NCBI GenBank assembly: GCA_033782935.1
Contig: JAWQEG010000508.1
Location: 615,501-679,500 of the forward strand
Reading direction: 5' to 3'
From: Petrolisthes cinctipes
Lineage: Eukaryota > Arthropoda > Malacostraca > Decapoda > Porcellanidae
Length of the DNA: 64,000 nt
The position numbers and the translations under genes were made by a program. The notes beneath the pieces were generated by a model that searched no databases, was not told the DNA's origin, and was given only the letters and a program-made list of their open reading frames with translations. Every line of letters begins with the position of its first letter. Position 1 is the first letter of the stretch. Of the stretch, positions 35,438 to 48,100 are shown one piece after another.

Positions 35438-35752
35438 GCATGTTTTTAGCCTATATTTTGAAAATATTCTAGCACTGTACAGATTGCTTCTGGGACCCCA
35501 AAATATTGAATTTTCGGGTGTTTTGAGCCTGAATTTGAGATATAAACGGGTACTGAAGATGCATGCACATATCGACTTTTGTGCACCTAAAAGATCGATT
35601 TTCAGTATGTTTTGAGCATGTATTTTGAAAATACTCTAACACGGAGTAGGCATGTACAGATCGCTTCTTGGACCCCTAAATATCGAATTTTCGGGTGTTT
35701 TGAGCCTGAATTTGAGATATCGACTTTTTGGCACCTAAAAGATCGATTTTTA
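35438..35752 (+). repeat. Dimer HOR variant (315 bp)
   Basis: M1/M5 hybrid 35438 (167 bp; short M1 junction CACTGTACAG with M5 tail GGTACTGAAG and TTTTGTGCACC) and M6 35605. M6 has GAGCCTG for GGGACTG, an M5-like patch. The same dimer structure is at 46784. Confidence 0.92.
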
Positions 35753-36754
35753 GCATGTTTTTAGCCTATATTTTGAAAATATTCTAGCACTGAGTAGGCA
35801 TGTACAGATTGCTTCTGGGACCCCAAAATATTGAATTTTCGGGTGTTTTGAGCCTGAATTTGAGATATAAACGGGTACAGAAGATACATGCACATATTGA
35901 CTTTGGGCACCAAAAATATCGATTTTCAGCATGTTTTGGCCCTGAATTTTGAAAATACTCTAACACGGAGTAGGCATGTACAGATCGCTTCTGGGACCCC
36001 AAAATATCGAATTTTCGGGTGTTTAGGGTCAGAATTTGAGATATAAACGGGTACAGAAGATGCATGCACATATCGACTTTTGGGCACCTAAAAGATCGAT
36101 TTTCAGTATGTTTTTGGCCTGTATTTTGAAAATACTCTAACACGGAGTAGGCATGTACAGATACCTTCTGGGACCTCTAAATATCGAATTTTCGGGTGTT
36201 TTGGGACTGAATTTGAGATATCGATTTGTTGGCACCTAAAATGTCGATTTTTAGCATGTTTTTAGCCTATATTTTGAAAATATTCTAGCACTGTGTAGGC
36301 ATGTACAGATTGCTTCTGGGACCCCAAAATATTGAATTTTCGGGTGTTTTGAGCCTGAATTTGAGATATAAACGGGTACAGAAGATACATGCACATATTG
36401 ACTTTGGGCATCTAAAATATCGATTTTCAGCATGTTTTGGGCCTGTATTTTGAAAATACTTTAACACTGAGTAGGCATGTACAGATTGCTTCTGGGACCC
36501 CAAAATATTGAATTTTCGGGTGTTTTGAGCCTGAATTTGAGATATAAACGGGTACTGATGATGCATGCACATATCGACTTTTGTGCACCTAAAAGATCGA
36601 TTTTCAGTATGTTTTGAGCATGTATTTTGAAAATACTCTAACACGGAGTAGGCATGTACAGATCGCTTCTGGGACCCCTAAATATCGAATTTTCGGGTGT
36701 TTTGAGACTGAATTTGAGATATCGACTTTTTGGCACCTAAAAGATCGATTTTTA
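35753..36754 (+). repeat. Hexamer with M1' (1002 bp)
   Basis: M1' 35753 (176 bp), M2 35929, M3 36106, M4 36254, M5 36430, M6 36607. M2 begins GCATGTTTTGGCCCTG and carries GTTTAGGGTCAG, the variant otherwise found only in M6/M2 hybrids. Confidence 0.92.
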
Positions 36755-37746
36755 GCATGTTTTTAGCCTATATTTTGAAAATATTCTAGCACTGTACAGA
36801 TTGCTTCTGGGACCCCAAAATATTGAATTTTCGGGTGTTTTGAGCCTGAATTTGAGATATAAACGGGTACAGAAGATACATGCACATATTGACTTTGGGC
36901 ACCAAAAATATCGATTTTCAGCATGTTTTGGGCCTGAATTTTGAAAATACTCTAACACGGAGTAGGCATGTACAGATCGCTTCTGGGACCCCAAAATATC
37001 GAATTTTCGGGTGTTTAGGGCCAGAATTTAAGATATAAACGGGTACAGAAGATGCATGCACATATCGACTTTTGGGCACCTAAAAGATCGATTTTCAGTA
37101 TGTTTTTGGCCTGTATTTTGAAAATACTCTAACACGGAGTAGGCATGTACAGATACCTTCTGGGACCTCTAAATATCGAATTTTCAGGTGTTTTGGGACT
37201 GAATTTGAGATATCGATTTTTTGGCACCTAAAATGTCGATTTTTAGCATGTTTTTAGCCTATATTTTGAAAATATTCTAGCACTGTGTAGGCATGTACAG
37301 ATTGCTTCTGGGACCCCAAAATATTGAATTTTCGGGTGTTTTGAGCCTGAATTTGAGATATAAACGGGTACTGAAGATACATGCACATATTGACTTTGGG
37401 CATCTAAAATATCAATTTTCAGCATGTTTTGGGCCTGTATTTTGAAAATACTCTAACACTGAGTAGGCATGTACAGATTGCTTCTGGGATCCCAAAATAT
37501 TGAATTTTCGGGTGTTTTGAGCCTGAATTTGAGATATAAACGGGTACTGAAGATGCATGCACATATCGACTTTTGTGCACCTAAAAGATCGATTTTCAGT
37601 ATGTTTTGAGCATGTATTTTGAAAATACTCTAACACGGAGTAGGCATGTACAGATCGCTTCTGGGACCCCTAAATATCGAATTTTCGGGTGTTTTGGGAC
37701 TGAATTTGAGATATCGACTTTTTGGCACCTAAAAGATCGATTTTTA
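36755..37746 (+). repeat. Complete hexamer (992 bp)
   Basis: M1 36755, M2 36921, M3 37098, M4 37246, M5 37422, M6 37599. M3 has ATTTTCAGGTG (CpG lost), shared with 48531. M4 has the CpA end ATCAATTTTCAG. Confidence 0.93.
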
Positions 37747-38562
37747 GCATGTTTTTAGCCTATATTTTGAAAATATTCTAGCACTGTACAGATCGCTTCT
37801 TGGACCCCAAAATATCGAATTTTCGGGTGTTTAGGGCCAGAATTTGAGATATAAACGGGTACAGAAGATGCATGCACATATCGACTTTTGGGCACCTAAA
37901 AGATCGATTTTCAGTATGTTTTTGGCCTGTATTTTGAAAATACTCTAACACGGAGTAGGCATGTACAGATACCTTCTGGGACCTCTAAATATCGAATTTT
38001 CGGGTGTTTTGGGACTGAATTTGAGATATCGATTTTTTGGCACCTAAAATGTCGATTTTTAGCATGTTTTTAGCCTATATTTTGAAAATATTCTAGCACT
38101 GTGTAGGCATGTACAGATTGCTTCTGGGACCCCAAAATATTGAATTTTCGGGTGTTTTGAGCCTGAATTTGAGATATAAACGGGTACTGAAGATACATGC
38201 ACATATTGACTTTGGGCATCTAAAATATCAATTTTCAGCATGTTTTGGGCCTGTATTTTGAAAATACTCTAACACTGAGTAGGCATGTACAGATTGCTTC
38301 TGGGACCCCAAAATATTGAATTTTCGGGTGTTTTGAGCCTGAATTTGAGATATAAACGGGTACTGAAGATGCATGCACATATCGACTTTTGTGCACCTAA
38401 AAGATCGATTTTCAGTATGTTTTGAGCATGTATTTTGAAAATACTCTAACACGGAGTAGGCATGTACAGATCGCTTCTGGGACCCCTAAATATCGAATTT
38501 TCGGGTGTTTTGGGACTGAATTTGAGATATCGACTTTTTGGCACCTAAAAGATCGATTTTTA
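37747..38562 (+). repeat. Pentamer HOR variant with M1/M2 fusion (816 bp)
   Basis: M1/M2 hybrid 37747 (167 bp), M3 37914, M4 38062, M5 38238, M6 38415. The hybrid has the short M1 junction followed directly by GATCGCTTCTTGG and an M2 tail. This is the only M1/M2 fusion in the window. Confidence 0.92.
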
Positions 38563-40546
38563 GCATGTTTTTAGCCTATATTTTGAAAATATTCTAGCAC
38601 TGTACAGATTGCTTCTGGGACCCCAAAATATTGAATTTTCGGGTGTTTTGATCCTGAATTTGAGATATAAACGGGTACAGAAGATACATGCACATATTGA
38701 CTTTGGGCACCAAAAATATCGATTTTCAGCATGTTTTGGGCCTGAATTTTGAAAATACTCTAACACGGAGTAGGCATGTACAGATCGCTTCTGGGACCCC
38801 AAAATATCGAATTTTCGGGTGTTTAGGGCCAGAATTTGAGATATAAACGGGTACAGAAGATGCATGCACATATCGACTTTTGGGCACCTAAAAGATCGAT
38901 TTTCAGTATGTTTTTGGCCTGTATTTTGAAAATACTCTAACACGGAGTAGGCATGTACAGATACCTTCTGGGACCTCTAAATATCGAATTTTCGGGTGTT
39001 TTGGGACTGAATTTGAGATATCGATTTTTTGGCACCTAAAATGTCGATTTTTAGCATGTTTTTAGCCTATATTTTGAAAATATTCTAGCACTGTGTAGGC
39101 ATGTACAGATTGCTTCTGGGACCCCAAAATATTGAATTTTCGGGTGTTTTGAGCCTGAATTTGAGATATAAACGGGTACAGAAGATACATGCACATATTG
39201 ACTTTGGGCATCTAAAATATAGATTTTCAGCATGTTTTGGGCCTGTATTTTGAAAATACTTTAACACTGAGTAGGCATGTACAGATTGCTTCTGGGACCC
39301 CAAAATATTGAATTTTCGGGTGTTTTGAGCCTGAATTTGAGATATAAACGGGTACTGAAGATGCATGCACATATCGACTTTTGTGCACCTAAAAGATCGA
39401 TTTTCAGTATGTTTTGAGCATGTATTTTGAAAATACTCTAACACGGAGTAGGCATGTACAGATCGCTTCTGGGACCCCTAAAAATCGAATTTTCGGGTGT
39501 TTTGAGACTGAATTTGAGATATCGACTTTTTGGCACCTAAAAGATCGATTTTTAGCATGTTTTTAGCCTATATTTTGAAAATAGTCTAGCACTGTACAGA
39601 TTGCTTCTGGGACCCCAAAATATTGAATTTTCGGGTGTTTTGAGCCTGAATTTGAGATATAAACGGGTACAGAAGATACATGCACATATTGACTTTGGGC
39701 TCCAAAAATATCGATTTTCAGCATGTTTTGGGCCTGAATTTTGAAAATACTCTAACACGGAGTAGGCATGTACAGATCGCTTCTTGGACCCCAAAATATC
39801 GAATTTTCGGGTGTTTAGGGCCAGAATTTGAGATATAAACGGGTACAGAAGATGCATGCACATATCGACTTTTGGGCACCTAAAAGATCGATTTTCAGTA
39901 TGTTTTTGGCCTGTATTTTGAAAATACTCTAACACGGATTAGGCATGTACAGATACCTTCTGGGACCACTAAATATCGAATTTTCGGGTGTTTTGGGACT
40001 GAATTTGAGATATCGATTTTTTGGCACCTAAAATGTCGATTTTTAGCATGTTTTTAGCCTATATTTTGAAAATATTCTAGCACTGTGTAGGCATGTACAG
40101 ATTGCTTCTGGGACCCCAAAATATTGAATTTTCGGGTGTTTTGAGCCTGAATTTGAGATATAAACGGGTACTGAAGATACATGCACATATTGACTTTGGG
40201 CATCTAAAATATCAATTTTCAGCATGTTTTGGGCCTGTATTTTGAAAATACTCTAACACTGAGTAGGCATGTACAGATTGCTTCTGGGACCCCAAAATAT
40301 TGAATTTTCGGGTGTTTTGAGCCTGAATTTGAGATATAAACGGGTACTGAAGATGCATGCACATATCGACTTTTGTGCACCTAAAAGATCGATTTTCAGT
40401 ATGTTTTGAGCATGTATTTTGAAAATACTCTAACACGGAGTAGGCATGTACAGATCGCTTCTGGGACCCCTAAATATCGAATTTTCGGGTGTTTTGGGAC
40501 TGAATTTGAGATATCGACTTTTTGGCACCTAAAAGATCGATTTTTA
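38563..40546 (+). repeat. Two complete hexamers (992 bp each)
   Basis: Hexamers start at 38563 and 39555; M4 at 39054 and 40046. M1 at 38563 has GATCCTG. M1 at 39555 has AAAATAGTCTAG and GGGCTCCAAAAAT; its M2 has CTTCTTGGACC. The last pair recurs at 45969. M4 at 40046 has the CpA end. Confidence 0.93.
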
Positions 40547-41362
40547 GCATGTTTTTAGCCTATATTTTGAAAATATTCTAGCACTGTACAGATTGCTTCT
40601 GGGACCCCAAAATATTGAATTTTCGGGTGTTTTGATCCTGAATTTGAGATATAAACGGGTACAGAAGATACATGCACATATTGACTTTGGGCACCAAAAA
40701 TATCGATTTTCAGCATGTTTTGGGCCTGAATTTTGAAAATACTCTAACACGGAGTAGGCATGTACAGATCGCTTCTGGGACCCCAAAATATCGAATTTTC
40801 GGGTGTTTAGGGCCAGAATTTGAGATATAAACGGGTACAGAAGATGCATGCACATATCGACTTTTGGGCACCTAAAAGATCGATTTTCAGTATGTTTTTG
40901 GCCTGTATTTTGAAAATACTCTAACACGGAGTAGGCATGTACAGATACCTTCTGGGACCTCTAAATATCGAATTTTCGGGTGTTTTGGGACTGAATTTGA
41001 GATATCGATTTTTTGGCACCTAAATTGTCGATTTTCAGCATGTTTTTAGCCTATATTTTGAAAATATTCTAGCACTGTGTAGGCATGTACAGATTGCTTC
41101 TGGGACCCCAAAATATTGAATTTTCGGGTGTTTTGAGCCTGAATTTGAGATATAAACGGGTACTGAAGATGCATGCACATATCGACTTTTGTGCACCTAA
41201 AAGATCGATTTTCAGTATGTTTTGAGCATGTATTTTGAAAATACTCTAACACGGAGTAGGCATGTACAGATCGCTTCTGGGACCCCTAAATATCGAATTT
41301 TCGGGTGTTTTGGGACTGAATTTGAGATATCGACTTTTTGGCACCTAAAAGATCGATTTTTA
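40547..41362 (+). repeat. Pentamer HOR variant (816 bp)
   Basis: M1 40547 (GATCCTG), M2 40713, M3 40890, M4/M5 hybrid 41038, M6 41215. M3 ends CTAAATTGTCG. It has the same architecture as 4464, 44161, 50084, 50900 and 52356. Confidence 0.92.
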
Positions 41363-43346
41363 GCATGTTTTTAGCCTATATTTTGAAAATATTCTAGCAC
41401 TGTACAGATTGCTTCTGGGACCCCAAAATATTGAATTTTCGGGTGTTTTGAGCCTGAATTTGAGATATAAACGGGTACAGAAGATACATGCACATATTGA
41501 CTTTGGGCACCAAAAATATCGATTTTCAGCATGTTTTGGGCCTGAATTTTGAAAATACTCTAACACGGAGTAGGCATGTACAGATCGCTTCTGGGACCCC
41601 AAAATATCGAATTTTCGGGTGTTTAGGGCCAGAATTTGAGATATAAACGGGTACAGAAGATGCATGCACATATCTACTTTTGGGCACCTAAAAGATCGAT
41701 TTTCAGTATGTTTTTGGCCTGCATTTAGAAAATACTCTAACACGGAGTAAGCATGTACAGATACCTTCTGGGACCTCTAAATATCGAATTTTCGGGTGTT
41801 TTGGGACTGAATTTGAGATATCGATTTTTTGGCACCTAAAATGTCGATTTTTAGCATGTTTTTAGCCTATATTTTGAAAATATTCTAGCACTGTGTAGGC
41901 ATGTACAGATTGCTTCTGGGACCCCAAAATATTGAATTTTCGGGTGTTTTGAGCCTGAATTTGAGATATAAACGGGTACAGAAGATACATGCACATATTG
42001 ACTTTGGGCATCTAAAATATCGATTTTCAGCATGTTTTGGGCCTGTATTTTGAAAATACTCTAACACTGAGTAGGCATGTACAGATTGCTTCTGGGACCC
42101 CAAAATATTGAATTTTCCGGTGTTTTGAGCCTGAATTTGAGATATAAACGGGTACTGAAGATGCATGCACATATCGACTTTTGTGCACCTAAAAGATCGA
42201 TTTTCAGTATGTTTTGAGCATGTATTTTGAAAATACTCTAACACGGAGTAGGCATGTACAGATCGCTTCTGGGACCCCTAAATATCGAATTTTCGGGTGT
42301 TTTGGGACTGAATTTGAGATATCGACTTTTTGGCACCTAAAAGATCGATTTTTAGCATGTTTTTAGCCTATATTTTGAAAATATTCTAGCACTGTACAGA
42401 TTGCTTCTGGGACCCCAAAATATTGAATTTTCGGGTGTTTTGAGCCTGAATTTGAGATATAAACGGGTACAGAAGATACATGCACATATTGACTTTGGGC
42501 ACCAAAAATATCGATTTTCAGCATGTTTTGGGCCTGAATTTTGAAAATACTCTAACACGGAGTAGGCATGTACAGATCGCTTCTGGGACCCCAAAATATC
42601 GAATTTTCGGGTGTTTAGGGCCAGAATTTGAGATATAAACGGGTACAGAAGATGCATGCACATATCGACTTTTGGGCACCTAAAAGATCGATTTTCAGTA
42701 TGTTTTTGGCCTGTATTTTGAAAATACTCTAACACGGAGTAGGCATGTACAGATACCTTCTGGGACCTCTAAATATCGAATTTTCGGGTGTTTTGGGACT
42801 GAATTTGAGATATCGATTTTTTGGCAGCTAAAATGTCGATTTTTAGCATGTTTTTAGCCTATATTTTGAAAATATTCTAGCACTGTGTAGGCATGTACAG
42901 ATTGCTTCTGGGACCCCAAAATATTGAATTTTCGGGTGTTTTGAGCCTGAATTTGAGATATAAACGGGTACAGAAGATACATGCACATATTGACTTTGGG
43001 CATCTAAAATATCGATTTTCAGCATGTTTTGGGCCTGTATTTTGAAAATACTTTAACACTGAGTAGGCATGTACAGATTGATTCTGGGACCCCAAAATAT
43101 TGAATTTTCGGGTGTTTTGAGCCTGAATTTGAGATATAAACGGGTACAGAAGATGCATGCACATATCGACTTTTGTGCACCTAAAAGATCGATTTTCAGT
43201 ATGTTTTGAGCATGTATTTTGAAAATACTCTAACACGGAGTAGGCATGTACAGATAGCTTCTGGGACCCCTAAAAATCGAATTTTCGGGTGTTTTGAGAC
43301 TGAATTTGAGATATCGACTTTTTGGCACCTAAAAGATCGATTTTTA
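41363..43346 (+). repeat. Two complete hexamers (992 bp each)
   Basis: Hexamers start at 41363 and 42355; M4 at 41854 and 42846. The first has ATCTACTTTTGGG, GCCTGCATTTAG and GAGTAAGCATG, as at 16577. M5 at 42030 has ATTTTCCGGTG. M5 at 43022 has GATTGATTCTGG and a GGTACAGAAG tail. Confidence 0.93.
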
Positions 43347-44160
43347 GCATGTTTTTAGCCTATATTTTGAAAATAGTCTAGCACTGTACAGATTGCTTCT
43401 GGGACCCCAAAATATTGAATTTTCGGGTGTTTTGAGCCTGAATTTGAGATATAAACGGGTACAGAAGATACATGCACATATTGACTTTAGGCACCAAAAA
43501 TATCGATTTTCAGCATGTTTTGGCCTGAATTTTGAAAATACTCTAACACGGAGTAGGCATGTACAGATCGCTTCTGGGACCCCAAAATATCGAATTTTCG
43601 GGTGTTTAGGGCCAGAATTTGAGATATAAACGGGTACAGAAGATGCATGCACATATCGACTTTTGGGCACCTAAAAGATCGATTTTCAGTATGTTTTTGG
43701 CCTGTATTTTGAAAATACTCTAACACGGAGTAGGCATGTACAGATACCTTCTGGGACCTCTAAATATCGAATTTTCGGGTGTTTTGGGACTGAATTTGAG
43801 ATATCGATTTTTTGGCACCTAAAATGTCGATTTTTAGCATGTTTTTAGCCTATATTTTGAAAATATTCTAGCACTGTGTAGGCATGTACAGATTGCTTCT
43901 GGGACCCCAAAATATTGAATTTTCGGGTGTTTTGAGCCTGAATTTGAGATATAAACGGGTACTGAAGATACATGCACATATTGACTTTGGGCATCTAAAA
44001 TATCAATTTTCAGCATGTTTTAGGCCTGTATTTTGAAAATACTCTAACACTGAGTAGGCATGTACAGATCGCTTCTGGGACCCCTAAATATCGAATTTTC
44101 GGGTGTTTTGGGACTGAATTTGAGATATCGACTTTTTGGCACCTAAAAGATCGATTTTTA
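43347..44160 (+). repeat. Pentamer HOR variant with M5/M6 fusion (814 bp)
   Basis: M1 43347, M2 43513 (176 bp, one G lost in GTTTTGGCCTG), M3 43689, M4 43837 (CpA end), M5/M6 hybrid 44013 (148 bp). The fusion switches from CACTGAGTAGG to GATCGCTTCTGGGACCCC, so the crossover lies in about 15 shared bases. Confidence 0.92.
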
Positions 44161-44976
44161 GCATGTTTTTAGCCTATATTTTGAAAATATTCTAGCACTG
44201 TACAGATTGCTTCTGGGACCCCAAAATATTGAATTTTCGGGTGTTTTGATCCTGAATTTGAGATATAAACGGGTACAGAAGATACATGCACAAATTGACT
44301 TTGGGCACCAAAAATATCGATTTTCAGCATGTTTTGGGCCTGAATTTTGAAAATACTCTAACACGGAGTAGGCATGTACAGATCGCTTCTGGGACCCCAA
44401 AATATCGAATTTTCGGGTGTTTAGGGCCAGAATTTGAGATATAAACGGGTACAGAAGATGCATGCACATAACGACTTTTGGGCACCTAAAAGATCGATTT
44501 TCAGTATGTTTTTGGCCTGTATTTTGAAAATACTCTAACACGGAGTAGGCATGTACAGATACCTTCTGGGACCTCTAAATATCGAATTTTCGGGTGTTTT
44601 GGGACTGAATTTGAGATATCGATTTTTTGGCACCTAAAATGTCGATTTTCAGCATGTTTTTAGCCTATATTTTGAAAATATTCTAGCACTGTGTAGGCAT
44701 GTACAGATTGCTTCTGGGACCCCAAAATATTGAATTTTCGGGTGTTTTGAGCCTGAATTTGAGATATAAACGGGTACTGAAGATGCATGCACATATCGAC
44801 TTTTGTGCACCTAAAAGATCGATTTTCAGTATGTTTTGAGCATGTATTTTGAAAATACTCTAACACGGAGTAGGCATGTACAGATCGCTTCTGGGACCCC
44901 TAAATATCGAATTTTCGGGAGTTTTGGGACTGAATTTGAGATATCGACTTTTTGGCACCTAAAAGATCGATTTTTA
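44161..44976 (+). repeat. Pentamer HOR variant (816 bp)
   Basis: M1 44161 (GATCCTG and GCACAAATTGAC), M2 44327 (GCACATAACGAC), M3 44504, M4/M5 hybrid 44652, M6 44829. The two private changes in M1 and M2 recur only at 50084-50426. Confidence 0.92.
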
Positions 44977-45968
44977 GCATGTTTTTAGCCTATATTTTGA
45001 AAATATTCTAGCACTGTACAGATTGCTTCTGGGACCCCAAAATATTGAATTTTCGGGTGTTTTGAGCCTGAATTTGAGATATAAACGGGTACAGAAGATA
45101 CATGCACATATTGACTTTGGGCACCAAAAATATCGATTTTCAGCATGTTTTGGGCCTGAATTTTGAAAATACTCTAACACGGAGTAGGCATGTACAGATC
45201 GCTTCTGGGACCCCAAAATATCGAATTTTCGGGTGTTTAGGGCCAGAATTTGAGATATAAACGGGTACAGAAGATGCATGCACATATCTACTTTTGGGCA
45301 CCTAAAAGATCGATTTTCAGTATGTTTTTGGCCTGCATTTAGAAAATACTCTAACACGGAGTAAGCATGTACAGATACCTTCTGGGACCTCTAAATATCG
45401 AATTTTCGGGTGTTTTGGGACTGAATTTGAGATATCGATTTTTTGGCACCTAAAATGTCGATTTTTAGCATGTTTTTAGCCTATATTTTGAAAATATTCT
45501 AGCACTGTGTAGGCATGTACAGATTGCTTCTGGGACCCCAAAATATTGAATTTTCGGGTGTTTTGAGCCTGAATTTGAGATATAAACGGGTACAGAAGAT
45601 ACATGCACATATTGACTTTGGGCATCTAAAATATCGATTTTCAGCATGTTTTGGGCCTGTATTTTGAAAATACTCTAACACTGAGTAGGCATGTACAGAT
45701 TGCTTCTGGGACCCCAAAATATTGAATTTTCGGGTGTTTTGAGCCTGAATTTGAGATATAAACGGGTACTGAAGATGCATGCACATATCGACTTTTGTGC
45801 ACCTAAAAGATCGATTTTCAGTATGTTTTGAGCATGTATTTTGAAAATACTCTAACACGGAGTAGGCATGTACAGATCGCTTCTGGGACCCCTAAATATC
45901 GAATTTTCGGGTGTTTTGGGACTGAATTTGAGATATCGACTTTTTGGCACCTAAAAGATCGATTTTTA
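44977..45968 (+). repeat. Complete hexamer (992 bp), copy of 41363-42354
   Basis: M1 44977, M2 45143, M3 45320, M4 45468, M5 45644, M6 45821. It shares ATCTACTTTTGGG, GCCTGCATTTAG and GAGTAAGCATG with its partner. M5 keeps ATTTTCGGGTG where the partner has ATTTTCCGGTG. Confidence 0.93.
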
Positions 45969-46783
45969 GCATGTTTTTAGCCTATATTTTGAAAATATTC
46001 TAGCACTGTACAGATTGCTTCTGGGACCCCAAAATATTGAATTTTCGGGTGTTTTGAGCCTGAATTTGAGATATAAACGGGTACAGAAGATACATGCACA
46101 TATTGACTTTGGGCTCCAAAAATATCGATTTTCAGCATGTTTTGGGCCTGAATTTTGAAAATACTCTAACACGGAGTAGGCATGTACAGATCGCTTCTTG
46201 GACCCCAAAATATCGAATTTTCGGGTGTTTAGGGCCAGAATTTGAGATATAAACGGGTACAGAAGATGCATGCACATATCGACTTTTGGGCACCTAAAAG
46301 ATCGATTTTCAGTATGTTTTTGGCCTGTATTTTGAAAATACTCTAACACGGAGTAGGCATGTACAGATACCTTCTGGGACCTCTAAATATCGAATTTTCG
46401 GGTGTTTTGGGACTGAATTTGAGATATCGATTTTTTGGCACCTAAAATGTCGATTTTTAGCATGTTTTTAGCCTATATTTTGAAAATATTCTAGCACTGT
46501 GTAGGCATGTACAGATTGCTTCTGGGACCCCAAAATATTGAATTTTCGGGTGTTTTGAGCCTGAATTTGATATATAAACGGGTACAGAAGATACATGCAC
46601 ATATTGACTTTGGGCATCTAAAATATCGATTTTCAGCATGTTTTGGGCCTGTATTTTGAAAATACTCTAACACTGATTAGGCATGTACAGATACCTTCTG
46701 GGACCTCTAAATATCGAATTTTCGGGTGTTTTGGTACTGAATTTGAGATATCGACTTTTTGGCACCTAAAAGATCGATTTTTA
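45969..46783 (+). repeat. Pentamer HOR variant with mosaic fifth monomer (815 bp)
   Basis: M1 45969 (GGGCTCCAAAAAT), M2 46135 (CTTCTTGGACC), M3 46312, M4 46460 (TTTGATATATAAACG), mosaic 46636 (148 bp). The mosaic has an M5 head with CACTGATTAGG, an M3-like GATACCTTCTGGGACCTC, then GTTTTGGTACTG and an M6 end. Confidence 0.9.
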
Positions 46784-47098
46784 GCATGTTTTTAGCCTAT
46801 ATTTTGAAAATATTCTAGCACTGTCCAGATTGCTTCTGGGACCCCAAAATATTGAATTTTCGGGTGTTTTGAGCCTGAATTTGAGATATAAACGGGTACT
46901 GAAGATGCATGCACATATCGACTTTTGTGCACCTAAAAGATCGATTTTCAGTATGTTTTGAGCATGTATTTTGAAAATACTCTAACACGGAGTAGGCATG
47001 TACAGATCGCTTCTGGGACCCCTAAATATCGAATTTTCGGGTGTTTTGGGACTGAATTTGAGATATCGACTTTTTGGCACCTAAAAGATCGATTTTTA
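46784..47098 (+). repeat. Dimer HOR variant (315 bp), copy of 35438-35752
   Basis: M1/M5 hybrid 46784 (167 bp) and M6 46951. The hybrid has CACTGTCCAG in place of CACTGTACAG. M6 is standard here, unlike its partner. Confidence 0.92.
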
Positions 47099-48100
47099 GC
47101 ATGTTTTTAGCCTATATTTTGAAAATATTCTAGCACTGAGTAGGCATGTACAGATTGCTTCTGGGACCCCAAAATATTGAATTTTCGGGTGTTTTGAGCC
47201 TGAATTTGAGATATAAACGGGTACAGAAGATACATGCACATATTGACTTTGGGCACCAAAAATATCGATTTTCAGCATGTTTTGGCCCTGAATTTTGAAA
47301 ATACTCTAACACGGAGTAGGCATGTACAGATCGCTTCTGGGACCCCAAAATATCGAATTTTCGGGTGTTTAGGGCCAGAATTTGAGATATAAACGGGTAC
47401 AGAAGATGCATGCACATATCGACTTTTGGGCACCTAAAAGATCGATTTTCAGTATGTTTTTGGCCTGTATTTTGAAAATACTCTAACACGGAGTAGGCAT
47501 GTACAGATCGCTTCTGGGACCTCTAAATATCGAATTTTCGGGTGTTTTGGGACTGAATTTGAGATATCGACTTTTTGGCACCTAAAATGTCGATTTTTAG
47601 CATGTTTTTAGCCTATATTTTGAAAATATTCTAGCACTGTGTAGGCATGTACAGATTGCTTCTGGGACCCCAAAATATTGAATTTTCGGGTGTTTTGAGC
47701 CTGAATTTGAGATATAAACGGGTACAGAAGATACATGCACATATTGACTTTGGGCATCTAAAATATCGATTTTCAGCATGTTTTGGGCCTGTATTTTGAA
47801 AATACTTTAACACTGAGTAGGCATGTACAGATTGCTTCTGGGACCCCAAAATATTGAATTTTCGGGTGTTTTGAGCCTGAATTTGAGATATAAACGGGTA
47901 CTGAAGATGCATGCACATATCGACTTTTGTGCACCTAAAAGATCGATTTTCAGTATGTTTTGAGCATGTATTTTGAAAATACTCTAACACGGAGTAGGCA
48001 TGTACAGATCGCTTCTGGGACCCCTAAATATCGAATTTTCGGGTGTTTTGAGACTGAATTTGAGATATCGACTTTTTGGCACCTAAAAGATCGATTTTTA
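47099..48100 (+). repeat. Hexamer with M1' (1002 bp), copy of 35753-36754
   Basis: M1' 47099, M2 47275 (GGCCCTG), M3 47452, M4 47600, M5 47776, M6 47953. M2 has GGGCCAG, so the GGGTCAG marker of its partner is absent. M3 has an M6-like GATCGCTTCTGGGACCTC patch. Confidence 0.92.

Larger units (their letters stand above)
40450..46640 (+). repeat. Segment pair 3614 bp apart (about 40.5-43.0 and 44.1-46.6 kb)
   Basis: Pentamer 40547 and hexamers 41363 and 42355 correspond to 44161, 44977 and 45969. Shared markers are GATCCTG, GCCTGCATTTAG and GAGTAAGCATG. The left junction is the M5/M6 hybrid at 44013 and the right one the mosaic at 46636. Confidence 0.85.
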
